Positions 17,138 to 25,421 of a stretch of 44,563 bases of DNA are shown piece by piece; the stretch's first letter is position 1; every line of letters begins with the position of its first letter. The notes under the pieces are model-generated. The model was not told the DNA's origin, ran no database searches, and saw only the letters and a program-made list of their open reading frames with translations. A program made the translations under genes and the position numbers. The stretch is from UBA2882 sp051877575 (lineage in GTDB: Bacteria; Bacillota; Clostridia; Lachnospirales; Lachnospiraceae): assembly GCA_051877575.1 (NCBI GenBank), contig JBJEJA010000023.1, positions 1 to 44,563 of the forward strand, in the 5' to 3' direction.

Positions 17138-18081
17138 TTTACTGCCTCCGCATATCCGCTTTCTTTCATAATATCCGCTTTGGACGGCAACGCCGGAATC
17201 CCTCCCATTTTCTGTACGCAGAGAGCGCCCGCCGCATTACCGTATGTCAATGCTTTTTGTACCATTTCCTCCGTAATATCCCCGGCTTTTTCAGCTCCGT
17301 TCATCAGAACGCTTGATAAAAAGCCGCCCCAGAAAGCGTCTCCCGCTCCGGTAGCATCCACGGCATGAACCTTTTTACCTTCTACGACACCGCTCTTTCC
17401 GTCAAAGAAATATTTTGCTCCCTTCGCTCCCAGAGTCTCGACCAATACACGGATCCCATGCTGCTCCATAAACCGGAGAATATTTTCTTCTCCTCCCACG
17501 AAGGACAATTCCTCATCGGATACTTTTAACAAATCCACAAAAGGCAGGATCTTCTCCACCTCACGTCTGCATCGTTCCTCATCATGCCAGATCATATCTC
17601 TGTAATTGACATCAAAGCTGACCAGTTTCCCTTTTTCCGATGCCATCTTCATCGCCTTGTATACTGCATCTTTACTGGGTGCATCCGACAGTGAAACACT
17701 TCCCGTATGAAGCATCCGGCAGGCATCAATGTCCGCCTCTTTCACATCATCTTCCGATAAAAGGATATCGGCACCCGGTTTTCTGGCAAAGGTAAAGGAA
17801 CGTTCTCCGCCTTCATACAGACTTACAAACGCCAAAGTAGTCACCGCCTCATCCGTCAGCTCCGGGCAAAGCATTTTTACCCCATCATTTTCCAATGTGT
17901 GCTGCAACAATTTACCAAAATCATCATTTCCCAATATTCCCAAAAATGCTGTATCCAATCCGTTTCTGGCTGCCGCAATCGCTACATTGGCCGGCGCTCC
18001 GCCCGGATTTGCCGTATAGCTGCGTGGTTCCTGCCCCGGCGTAAAATCTATCAGCATTTCTCCCATACAAATCATGTCCAT
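17134..18081 (-). CDS. scrK: Fructokinase, PfkB family
   Basis: A 315-residue ribokinase-fold sugar kinase that probably phosphorylates fructose to fructose 6-phosphate. The N-terminal motif GGAPANVAIAAARNG and the ATP/anion-hole motif DATGAGDAFWGGF mark the family, and MICMGEMLIDF is a typical fructokinase start. An in-frame extension upstream exists, but the ATG at 18081 is preceded at 9 bases by GGGAGG, so I start there. It is divergent from the GH32 sucrose hydrolase, whose reaction releases fructose, which supports the assignment. Cotranscription with DUF4080, nth and an exonuclease is odd for a sugar gene. Confidence 0.9.
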   Translation of the reverse strand: MDMICMGEMLIDFTPGQEPRSYTANPGGAPANVAIAAARNGLDTAFLGILGNDDFGKLLQHTLENDGVKMLCPELTDEAVTTLAFVSLYEGGERSFTFARKPGADILLSEDDVKEADIDACRMLHTGSVSLSDAPSKDAVYKAMKMASEKGKLVSFDVNYRDMIWHDEERCRREVEKILPFVDLLKVSDEELSFVGGEENILRFMEQHGIRVLVETLGAKGAKYFFDGKSGVVEGKKVHAVDATGAGDAFWGGFLSSVLMNGAEKAGDITEEMVQKALTYGNAAGALCVQKMGGIPALPSKADIMKESGYAEAVK

Positions 18082-18120
18082 AGTTTCTTTCCTCCCTATA
18101 AACTCCATTATACTTCTGTC

Positions 18121-18149
18121 TTGTAAATTTATCATCTGTTTCATATAAT
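18121..18149 (+). promoter_or_regulatory. Candidate promoter for the sucrose hydrolase/PTS operon
   Basis: TTGTAA (18121-18126) and TATAAT (18144-18149) are separated by 17 bases. The leader to the GH32 start would be about 170 bases and contains an inverted pair TTTCCTAT (18164-18171)/ATAGGAAA (18213-18220), a possible operator. Confidence 0.4.
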
Positions 18150-18327
18150 AAGTATAGTATCGTTTTCCTATTTTAATAAAAAAATGAACAAAAAACAACT
18201 GCTTTCATTGGCATAGGAAACAGACATATCAGACATTCATCTCTATTTCCGTCATTTCATAAAAAATCAGAAACACAGGATTCTATCCGTAAATTATATG
18301 AGTAAAATGAGAAGCGGAGGATATACT

Positions 18328-19785
18328 ATGAAAGAGCTATTTTCCCAAAAGGACTATCAGGCAAAAATTATAGAAGCAGAAAAAGACATTTTATCCATAC
18401 AGCAGTCCCGTTATGCGCTGGGGCTTCATCTGATGCCCCCCGTAGGCTGGCTCAACGATCCGAACGGATTGTGTCAGAAAGACGGTATGTATCATATTTT
18501 TTTCCAATATTCACCCTTTGATGCAAATGGCGGAGAAAAATTCTGGGGACACTTTCAGACCCGTGATTTTATGCATTATGCATATACCGGCGCTCCGCTC
18601 TCTCCGGATCTTCCCATGGACCGTGACGGCGTTTTTTCCGGCTGCGCGCTGGTTGATGAGGGCATGATCAAGCTGTACTATACCGGAAATGTATACGAAG
18701 AAGGAACCGATGGCATTCTGGAGGGCAGACAGGCCAATACAATTTATGTGGAAACGAACGACGGCATCGCCATGAGTCCCAAAAAATGTTTACTGACCAA
18801 TGCCGACTACCCTTCCTTTATTACCTGCCAGGTCAGAGACCCCAAGGTATGGAAGGAGCAGGACACCTACTATATGATACAGGGTGCCTGGTCCAAGGAA
18901 TACAAAGGCCACGTACTGATCTTTACTTCAAAAGACAGCATCCGCTGGCATTACAGCCATGCCCTTACCACCGGGGAACCTTTCGGCTATATGTGGGAAT
19001 GCCCGACACTGTTTTCCATAGACGGAAAACAAATCCTTTCCATCTCCCCACAGGGTGTGGAAAGTGAAGAATTCCGCTATCAGAACATTTACCAATCCGG
19101 CTATTTCCTCATTAACGGGGATTTTAAAGGAAATTATGAATTAAAAGATTTTTATGAATGGGATATGGGCTTTGACTTTTATGCTCCCCAGATTTTTGAA
19201 GATGAAAAAGGGAGACAGATACTGATCGGATGGATGGGAATTCCGGATGCGGCATATACTAATCCCACCGTGGAAGACGGCTGGCAGCATACCCTGACTT
19301 TTCCCAGAGAACTGACCCTGTCATCCGATAAGACCCGGGTTCTCCAGACTCCCGTAAAAGAATTGGAAAATCTCCGCAGACACGAGATTTTACCTAAGGA
19401 GCAGTCTGCCGGCGAGACGGTCTATCAGAACATTAGCCTGTGCGAACTGCTGCTGGATCGGATATCCTCTTCCTTTTCCGTTACTGTTGCCGATGATCTG
19501 CACTTTGAGTGGGATAAAACCAACGGTATCTGCCGCTTGTTCTTTACCGGACAAGCCGGATACGGCAGAACCTGCAGAAAAATCCAAACGGATAAAATCA
19601 GCAGCTTGCAGATGTTTATCGATTCTTCTGCTGTAGAAATATACCTGAATGAGGGAGAAATCGTATTTTCTTCCAGATACTATCCAAAAGAAAAATCCAA
19701 CGATTTAATGATTCAATGTGATAACTGCCTGCAAAAACTGTGGGCATTATCCCCTATTACCACAACCTATCACAATTTGGAATAA
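18328..19785 (+). CDS. scrB: Sucrose-6-phosphate hydrolase / sucrase, GH32
   Basis: A 485-residue glycoside hydrolase family 32 enzyme. The catalytic landmarks are present: the nucleophile Asp44 in WLNDPNG, the transition-state motif RDPKVW, and the acid/base glutamate in WECPTLF. A five-bladed propeller (to about residue 330) is followed by the C-terminal sandwich domain. There is no signal peptide, so it acts in the cytoplasm, hydrolysing sucrose 6-phosphate (or sucrose or a fructoside) to glucose(-6-P) and fructose. An upstream in-frame ATG at 18298 exists, but GCGGAGG 8 bases before 18328 decides the start. HPr and Enzyme I follow, and fructokinase is divergent, forming a sucrose locus without its Enzyme II. 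Confidence 0.92.
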   Translation: MKELFSQKDYQAKIIEAEKDILSIQQSRYALGLHLMPPVGWLNDPNGLCQKDGMYHIFFQYSPFDANGGEKFWGHFQTRDFMHYAYTGAPLSPDLPMDRDGVFSGCALVDEGMIKLYYTGNVYEEGTDGILEGRQANTIYVETNDGIAMSPKKCLLTNADYPSFITCQVRDPKVWKEQDTYYMIQGAWSKEYKGHVLIFTSKDSIRWHYSHALTTGEPFGYMWECPTLFSIDGKQILSISPQGVESEEFRYQNIYQSGYFLINGDFKGNYELKDFYEWDMGFDFYAPQIFEDEKGRQILIGWMGIPDAAYTNPTVEDGWQHTLTFPRELTLSSDKTRVLQTPVKELENLRRHEILPKEQSAGETVYQNISLCELLLDRISSSFSVTVADDLHFEWDKTNGICRLFFTGQAGYGRTCRKIQTDKISSLQMFIDSSAVEIYLNEGEIVFSSRYYPKEKSNDLMIQCDNCLQKLWALSPITTTYHNLE

Positions 19786-19800
19786 AACGGAGGTATCATT

Positions 19801-20058
19801 ATGAAAACTTTTGATTATACAATTAAGGATTCCGTCGGTATTCATGCAAGACCGGCAGGTCTTATCGTAAATAAAGCCAAAGAATTTGACTCCACATTTA
19901 TGATGAAAAAGGGAGATCGCAGCGCCGACTTAAAAAAACTGATGTCCCTCATGTCCCTCGGTGTAAGATCCGGTGAGACCGTTACCATTACGGTAGAAGG
20001 CTCTGATGAAGACGTTGCGGCACCGGCTATGGAAAAATTTTTAACGGAAACCGTCTAA
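19801..20058 (+). CDS. ptsH: HPr-family phosphocarrier protein lacking regulatory Ser46
   Basis: An 85-residue HPr, the phosphocarrier between Enzyme I and sugar-specific Enzymes II. His15 lies in GIHARPAG, the phosphorylated site. At position 46 the B. subtilis-type sequence NLKSIMGVMSLG is replaced by DLKKLMSLMSLG, so the serine phosphorylated by HPr kinase is a lysine here; Ser49 is nearby but out of register. If this is the cell's main HPr, catabolite control through P-Ser-HPr/CcpA would not work through it; it may also be one of several HPr copies. It lies 15 bases after the GH32 gene and 12 before Enzyme I, with a GGAGG site. Confidence 0.93.
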   Translation: MKTFDYTIKDSVGIHARPAGLIVNKAKEFDSTFMMKKGDRSADLKKLMSLMSLGVRSGETVTITVEGSDEDVAAPAMEKFLTETV

Positions 20059-20070
20059 GGAGGAATATCT

Positions 20071-21690
20071 ATGATCCGGATCACTGGTAAATCAATTGTA
20101 CAGGGAATTGCTATCGGGCGGATTTTAAAATTTTCAAAAAAGGAAAATCCGGTAAAGCGGACGAAAGTTACCGATACCGAAGCGGAGGTAAAACGCTATC
20201 TGGATGCCAGTGCGGAAGCCGAAAGGCAATTAGATGACCTTCACAAAAAAGCATTGAAGGAAGTAGGCGAATCCGGTGCGGCTATTTTTGAAGTCCATAA
20301 CATGATGCTGCAGGATGACGACTATTCGGACAGCATTAAAAATATCATCCGCACGCAGGAAGTCAACGCAGAGTTTGCAGTTGCTACCACCAGCGACAAT
20401 TTTTCCGAATTGTTTGCTTCCATGGATGACGAATATATGAAGGCACGTGCCGCGGATGTAAAAGATATTTCAGAGCGTTTAATACGAATTCTGTCAGGCA
20501 GCGGCAACGCAGAAATAAATATGGACGAGCCTGTCATTATTATGGCAGAAGATCTTGCTCCCAGCGAAACCGTACAAATGGATAAAGAAAAACTGTTAGC
20601 CTTTGTTACCCGACTGGGTTCATCCAATTCCCATACTGCCATCCTTGCACGTACTATGAATATTCCCGCTCTGATCAATGTAGATATTTCAGATGACTGG
20701 AACGGAAAAATCGCCATTGTGGACGGCTATAGCGGGACATTGATCATTGACCCTACGGAAGAAGTTTTACAGTTCATGCGCTCCAGGCAAAAAGAAGACG
20801 AAGAAAAACGCAGACTTTTGCAGGATTTAAAAGGAAAAGAAAATATCACTTCCGACGGACACAAAATCCAGGTATACGCAAATATCGGAAATGTATCGGA
20901 CGTTGCTTATGCACTTTCCAACGATGCCGGCGGGATTGGTCTTTTCCGAAGCGAATTCCTGTATTTGGAGACCCGGGATTATCCCACAGAAGAAGAGCAG
21001 TTCAAAGCCTATCGTGCCGTTGCGGAAAACATGGCAGGGCGGAAAGTTATCATCCGCACACTGGATATCGGTGCCGACAAACAGGTGGATTACTTCCATT
21101 TGGATAAAGAAGATAACCCCGCTATGGGATTTCGGGCTATCCGTATCTGTCTGACCCGGCCGGAGATATTCAAGACTCAGCTGCGCGCCATACTGCGCGC
21201 CAGCGCCTTCGGTAATATATCCATTATGTTTCCGATGATCATTTCCGTAGATGAAGTCCGCCAGATCAAAAAAATCCTGGAAGAAGTAAAAACTGATCTG
21301 AAAAAACAGGAAATTACTTATCAGGATGTGGAGATCGGCGTTATGATTGAAACGCCCGCAGCCGTCATGATCAGCGGCGAGCTGGCAAAAGAAGTCGATT
21401 TCTTCAGCATCGGAACCAATGACCTGACCCAATATACTCTGGCCATCGACAGACAGAATCCCCGTCTGGATCCTTTTTATGATTCCCATCATCCGGCTAT
21501 TTTGCAGATGATCCGACAAGTGATCGAGAACGGACACAAAGAAGGCTGCTGGGTCGGCATTTGCGGCGAGCTGGCTGCCGATCTGACCTTAACCAAAACC
21601 TTTCTGGAAATGGGTATCGACGAATTATCCGTCTCCCCCTCTTCCATTCTCAGTCTGCGTAAAACAATCCGGGAAACTACACTGAATTAG
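20071..21690 (+). CDS. ptsI: Phosphoenolpyruvate-protein phosphotransferase (PTS Enzyme I)
   Basis: A 539-residue Enzyme I, which takes phosphate from phosphoenolpyruvate and passes it to HPr. The N-terminal HPr-binding and swivelling domain carries the active histidine in SNSHTAILA (about residue 190). The C-terminal PEP-binding barrel has GIGLFRSEFLY, FFSIGTNDLTQY and the cysteine motif ICGELAAD. It is slightly short of the usual 570-575 residues but has all motifs. A strong AAGGAGG precedes the ATG. Pairing with HPr downstream of a sucrose hydrolase suggests general PTS genes within a sucrose operon; the partner Enzyme II must be elsewhere. Confidence 0.96.
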   Translation: MIRITGKSIVQGIAIGRILKFSKKENPVKRTKVTDTEAEVKRYLDASAEAERQLDDLHKKALKEVGESGAAIFEVHNMMLQDDDYSDSIKNIIRTQEVNAEFAVATTSDNFSELFASMDDEYMKARAADVKDISERLIRILSGSGNAEINMDEPVIIMAEDLAPSETVQMDKEKLLAFVTRLGSSNSHTAILARTMNIPALINVDISDDWNGKIAIVDGYSGTLIIDPTEEVLQFMRSRQKEDEEKRRLLQDLKGKENITSDGHKIQVYANIGNVSDVAYALSNDAGGIGLFRSEFLYLETRDYPTEEEQFKAYRAVAENMAGRKVIIRTLDIGADKQVDYFHLDKEDNPAMGFRAIRICLTRPEIFKTQLRAILRASAFGNISIMFPMIISVDEVRQIKKILEEVKTDLKKQEITYQDVEIGVMIETPAAVMISGELAKEVDFFSIGTNDLTQYTLAIDRQNPRLDPFYDSHHPAILQMIRQVIENGHKEGCWVGICGELAADLTLTKTFLEMGIDELSVSPSSILSLRKTIRETTLN

Positions 21691-21703
21691 GTCGAAGTAT
21701 TCA

Positions 21704-21732
21704 TTGACACGCCCCCTTTTCCCCTTTATAAT
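21704..21732 (+). promoter_or_regulatory. Perfect consensus SigA promoter upstream of the HD-GYP gene
   Basis: TTGACA (21704-21709) and TATAAT (21727-21732) are separated by exactly 17 bases, matching consensus at all twelve positions. The leader is about 28 bases. It lies just after the ptsI stop, so the HD-GYP gene is independently transcribed. Confidence 0.85.
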
Positions 21733-21766
21733 TTGTATAAAAGAAGGTAGAAATGGGGGCGTTTCT

Positions 21767-22846
21767 ATGCAAAAAATATTACTATCTGATCTTAAGAACG
21801 GTATGATTACCGCTGAAGATGTTTTTTCCGTGGACGGACAATTAATTGTTCCAAAGGGAATTGCATTAACAGAAAATCTGATTGCCAGACTTTTTTCTTT
21901 TGATATTTTTTCCATTAAAATAGAAGATGAAGTATTGACTACCAATGTCACAGAGGCTGATCTGTCCGAAACATCCTATGCCGAAAAATTAAAGGCTTCT
22001 CCCGATTTTCAGGCTTTCAAAGAGGAGTTTAAAGAAAATGTGGATAAATTAGCATTCTCGCTGAACGCTCTGGTGGAAAAAAATGCAGAATTTGATGCTC
22101 AGGGGCTTTTATCTGACACAATGGGGCTGATCAATCACAGAGATTCCCACACCGGTATCATGGATATGATCCTCAATATGCAGGATTATGATGACTGCAC
22201 ATATGCACATTCATTAAATGTAGCTCTCATCTGCAATATTTTTGCCGGCTGGTTGCATTTCAGTCCTGCCGAAAGGGAACTGGCTACCGCATGCGGTCTT
22301 TTTCATGATGTAGGAAAAATACAAATCCCGGCAGAGATCATCAAAAAGCCCGGCAAGCTGACACCGGCGGAATACAATATTGTCAAGACACATCCTTTGG
22401 AGTCATACAAAATGCTCTCCCGGTATAATCTTCCCGACGAAGTGAAAAATGCCGCTTTGATGCATCATGAGCGTTGTGACGGCTCCGGCTATCCCTATGG
22501 CTTTACTGCCGAAAAGATCAGTCGCTTTGCCAAATTGGTTGCCATCGCAGACGTATATGAAGCAATGACAAGCCGACGGACCTACCGCGAAGCATTATGC
22601 CCGTTCCATGTAATTACACATTTTGAAAATGACGGCTTGCAAAAATACGATCCCGCATTTTTGCTTCCTTTCCTGGAAAATGTAGTAAATACCTTCCTCA
22701 ATCAGCGTGTCCGCCTGACCAACGGATTGGAAGGAAACATTATTTTTATCAATCCGGTTGCTTTATCTAAACCGACCATTAAAATCGGAGACAAATTCCT
22801 GGATTTAAAAGCGGTTGATAATGTGGAAATAGAAAAGATCATTTAA
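21767..22846 (+). CDS. HD-GYP domain protein, probable cyclic-di-GMP phosphodiesterase
   Basis: A 359-residue protein with an N-terminal region (about residues 1-120, resembling those of clostridial HD-GYP proteins), then an HD-GYP domain (about 130-310). It shows HSLNVALIC, the metal motif FHDVGKI, HHERCDGSGYP (HHExxDGxGYP), and DVYEAMTSRRTYR, all expected of active cyclic-di-GMP phosphodiesterases. It has no membrane segment and is cytoplasmic. A longer frame begins at 21704, but that would place the promoter inside the gene; the ATG at 21767 with a GGGGGCG site is preferred. No diguanylate cyclase is adjacent. A hairpin terminator follows the stop. Confidence 0.9.
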   Translation: MQKILLSDLKNGMITAEDVFSVDGQLIVPKGIALTENLIARLFSFDIFSIKIEDEVLTTNVTEADLSETSYAEKLKASPDFQAFKEEFKENVDKLAFSLNALVEKNAEFDAQGLLSDTMGLINHRDSHTGIMDMILNMQDYDDCTYAHSLNVALICNIFAGWLHFSPAERELATACGLFHDVGKIQIPAEIIKKPGKLTPAEYNIVKTHPLESYKMLSRYNLPDEVKNAALMHHERCDGSGYPYGFTAEKISRFAKLVAIADVYEAMTSRRTYREALCPFHVITHFENDGLQKYDPAFLLPFLENVVNTFLNQRVRLTNGLEGNIIFINPVALSKPTIKIGDKFLDLKAVDNVEIEKII

Positions 22847-22872
22847 AAATCGGTATTATATGAAACATAAAG

Positions 22873-22900
22873 AAAAAGCCTGGTATTTACCAGGCTTTTT
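22873..22900. terminator. Bidirectional intrinsic terminator between the HD-GYP gene and tRNA genes
   Basis: A symmetrical hairpin with arms AAAAAGCCTGGTA and TACCAGGCTTTTT. Read rightwards it gives a GC stem then U-tract for the HD-GYP gene; read leftwards it does the same for the tRNA operon. Confidence 0.88.
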
Positions 22901-22904
22901 CTTA

Positions 22905-22976
22905 AGCACGAGACGGGATTCGAACCCGCGACCCTCGCCTTGGCAAGGCGATACTCCACCACTGAGCCACTCGTGC
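22905..22976 (-). tRNA. tRNA-Gly (anticodon GCC)
   Basis: A 72-base cloverleaf with a 7-bp acceptor stem (GCACGAG/CTCGTGC), discriminator U, T-arm GGTTCGAATCC and anticodon loop TTGCCAA. No CCA is encoded. It is the last of three tRNAs in the operon. Confidence 0.96.
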
Positions 22977-22990
22977 ATATTCCATATAAA

Positions 22991-23061
22991 AGCGGGTGAT
23001 GGGAATCGAACCCACGTATCCAGCTTGGAAGGCTGGTGTTCTACCATTGAACTACACCCGC
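22991..23061 (-). tRNA. tRNA-Gly (anticodon UCC)
   Basis: A 71-base cloverleaf with acceptor GCGGGTG/CACCCGC, discriminator U, T-arm GGGTTCGATTCCC and anticodon loop CTTCCAA. No CCA is encoded. It lies 14 bases upstream of the second glycine tRNA. Confidence 0.96.
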
Positions 23062-23065
23062 ACAG

Positions 23066-23138
<73 letters not shown>

Positions 23139-23155
23139 TTGCCGCATCTTTGCCT

Positions 23156-23184
23156 ATTTTACAAGACATCCTATGACTTGTCAA
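23156..23184 (-). promoter_or_regulatory. Promoter of the Phe-Gly-Gly tRNA operon
   Basis: On the minus strand TTGACA (23179-23184) and TAAAAT (23156-23161) are separated by 17 bases. The start falls about 10 bases before the tRNA-Phe 5' end. Confidence 0.82.
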
Positions 23185-23232
23185 GAAAAATGCGGTATAT
23201 TTTTAAATTTTAATATTATGCAACAGTAACAC

Positions 23233-25296
23233 TTACATTTTAAAGATTGCCAATACATCATTTAAGCGATCGGCCAAATGAAGCAGTTTCTCGGAAGACA
23301 TTTCCAGATCATTCATTGTAGCACTCATATCCTGAGCCGCCTGCATGGTCGTCTGTGCGGAAGCTGCATTCTGTTCGGATATTGTGGACAGATCCTGAAC
23401 AACTCCTTTGATTGCCGTTCCCGATTCGCTTAATACATCCATCTTCTCCTTGATACTGCCGATATTGTCCAGAGAGTTTTCCACACCCTCTGCAACAGCA
23501 TTGTATTTTGTCTTTGTCTCTTCCAGCTTATCCTGCTGGTGATCCATATTGGCTCTTACCTCTTCCATGATTTCGACCATCTTATCGGATTCGGACATAA
23601 CCTCTGCAATAATTTTCTCGATTTCTTCTGCGGAATTGTTGGACTGCTCGGCCAGCTTACAAATCTGCTCCGCTACGACCGCAAATCCTCTTCCGGCCTC
23701 TCCTGCCCTTGCCGCTTCTATACTGGCATTTAAGGACAACAGATCCGTTTCATCCGCAATCGACTGGATCATGGAAACAGCCGTATGGATACTCTGTACG
23801 GACTGGTTCATGATTGCAATCTGGTCAGCAACCTTGGTCACGGATATTTTTGTATCTTCATTTGAGGAATTCAATTCTCCGATAATCTGCTCGGATTCTT
23901 TCTCTGCCGAAGACATCTGTCCCGCATGTTTTGTCAAAGAATCCACTTCATCGGTAATATAATTGATCTGCTCTCCGATCTTCATCACATTGTCATTTGC
24001 CGTTGCCGTTCCGTCAGCCTGCGTTGCGGCACCCTGTGAAATTTCTTCAACGGAACACAATACACCTTCTACGGTTTCCTTTGTATTCTGTGCCATATCC
24101 GTCAACTGATTTGCGGAATAAACAAGATCGTCTGCGGAATTTTTGATATTATTTACAATCCTGCGAAGCTCTGTCTGGAGCTGAACGGAAATTCCGTAAA
24201 TATCTCCCAGTTCGTCATTTTGTTTTAATTGTTTCTCATCAGGAACCGCACCCAATTCACCGGCAACAATCCGCGCAAGAAATTCTCTTGTCTTTTTCAT
24301 TGTGGCAACCATTCCGCGGGACAACATCATAATGATCACGGATGCAATGACTACAAAGATAATGGAGAAAATAACAATTTTTGCAATCTGTCCGTTGATG
24401 GTTCCCTGAATGGAGGAAGTCTCCATGGCAACCTCAATAGCGCCTACAATAGATCCGTCCGAGTTGATCAGTGGCTGATAATATGCATAATAGCTCTTAC
24501 CCTGGATTTCAAAATCCTTCAGGAAAACGTTCTCTCCTTCTGCAATGCGGGCATAAATCTCTTTATCAAGAGATGTTCCGTTGGCAACTCCGCCCTTTTC
24601 TTTGGAGATGGTCGTAATCAGACGCATATTGCCGAAAAACAGGCTTGCTTCAAATCCGGTCTGCTCTTTCAATCCGTCTATCAGCTTACTGTCCCCGGAA
24701 ATCGTGGTTTCTCCCTTGGTTACTTTTCCGGTCATACTCTTTTTGTAATCGCCTTCATACAGGTTGGTATATGTTTCGTCCAGAGTTGCCGCTACAATCT
24801 GCAATGACTTTTCTATCTCGTTTTCAATTCCTGTTCTCAGCGAACGGGTACTGAAAATAGTAATCATAACACAAATTAAGATCATGGGAAGCAGGCAAAG
24901 CCCTACCAGTTTACGGGAAAAGGTCAGAAAACGTTTTCTTTCTTTAAACTGATATTTCTCCGGCTCCTCTGCAGCCTCTCCCTCCGATTCCGGCACAAAC
25001 TCTTCTGATGCTGTTTCTGCTTCCGGTTCTGTCTCTGCTACCGGTTCTGTCTCTGCTACCGGTTCTATGTATTCCTCCGGGATTTCCGCATCTTCCTCAT
25101 CATTGAGCCCGTCCACAGGTTCTGTCTCACCTGCAGCCGACTCTGTCTCACCGACGGCTTCTGCCAGTTCATCCGGACCGGCCGGCTCCTCTTTCTCTTC
25201 CAATATATCTGCCAGTTCATCCGCTACGGAGATATTCTGTTCTTCCTCTGTTAACTCTACTGAGGCCAGTAATCTTTCTAATTCATCTTTATCCAT
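23233..25296 (-). CDS. Methyl-accepting chemotaxis protein with long acidic cytoplasmic N-terminus
   Basis: A 687-residue chemoreceptor. Residues 1-113 form an unusual cytoplasmic extension with 45 Asp/Glu residues and VAETEP repeats, encoded by an 18-bp tandem repeat at 25023-25066. Then come a membrane segment (about 130-149), a single-Cache-like extracellular domain (about 150-305), a second membrane segment (about 310-330), HAMP, and a signalling coiled coil whose tip DLLSLNASIEAARAGEAGRG is well conserved. It senses an unknown ligand and would signal to CheA/CheW, none of which are nearby. No C-terminal CheR-docking pentapeptide is evident. The start follows AAGGTGAGGG. The tRNA promoter follows its 3' end. 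Confidence 0.93.
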   Translation of the reverse strand: MDKDELERLLASVELTEEEQNISVADELADILEEKEEPAGPDELAEAVGETESAAGETEPVDGLNDEEDAEIPEEYIEPVAETEPVAETEPEAETASEEFVPESEGEAAEEPEKYQFKERKRFLTFSRKLVGLCLLPMILICVMITIFSTRSLRTGIENEIEKSLQIVAATLDETYTNLYEGDYKKSMTGKVTKGETTISGDSKLIDGLKEQTGFEASLFFGNMRLITTISKEKGGVANGTSLDKEIYARIAEGENVFLKDFEIQGKSYYAYYQPLINSDGSIVGAIEVAMETSSIQGTINGQIAKIVIFSIIFVVIASVIIMMLSRGMVATMKKTREFLARIVAGELGAVPDEKQLKQNDELGDIYGISVQLQTELRRIVNNIKNSADDLVYSANQLTDMAQNTKETVEGVLCSVEEISQGAATQADGTATANDNVMKIGEQINYITDEVDSLTKHAGQMSSAEKESEQIIGELNSSNEDTKISVTKVADQIAIMNQSVQSIHTAVSMIQSIADETDLLSLNASIEAARAGEAGRGFAVVAEQICKLAEQSNNSAEEIEKIIAEVMSESDKMVEIMEEVRANMDHQQDKLEETKTKYNAVAEGVENSLDNIGSIKEKMDVLSESGTAIKGVVQDLSTISEQNAASAQTTMQAAQDMSATMNDLEMSSEKLLHLADRLNDVLAIFKM
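25023..25066 (-). repeat. 18-bp tandem repeat inside the chemoreceptor gene
   Basis: Two perfect copies and a partial third copy of an 18-bp unit (CCGGTTCTGTCTCTGCTA on the plus strand) encode the VAETEP repeats. Copy number may vary by slippage without shifting the frame. Confidence 0.9.
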
Positions 25297-25355
25297 TTGT
25301 ATACCCTCACCTTACCTCAACTACCAAAGCTGTTTTTTACATAATCTATGTGCCT

Positions 25356-25385
25356 ATTTTAACACATCTTGACTTTGACATTCAA
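25356..25385 (-). promoter_or_regulatory. Candidate promoter for the chemoreceptor gene
   Basis: On the minus strand TTGAAT (25380-25385) and TAAAAT (25356-25361) are separated by 18 bases. It is SigA-like; I see no SigD-type flagellar promoter here. Confidence 0.5.
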
Positions 25386-25421
25386 TGCTTTTGGAAAAGT
25401 ACTCTCTATATTTTCAAATCT

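Noticed and set aside
18152..18165. Sequence GGAAAACGATACTA (minus strand) resembling a catabolite-response (cre) site near the fructokinase promoter
   Set aside because: It matches only part of the cre consensus, lacks palindromic symmetry and has no conserved CA end, so it may be chance.
18082..18327. Riboswitch or T-box leader
   Set aside because: No conserved riboswitch core or T-box sequence was recognised here or in the other leaders.
23233..25296. Complete chemotaxis gene cluster
   Set aside because: Only the receptor is present; cheA, cheW and others are absent from the window.
25339..25400. SigD/flagellar-type promoter for the chemoreceptor
   Set aside because: I found no TAAA-N15-CCGATAT pattern upstream; only a SigA-like promoter was seen.
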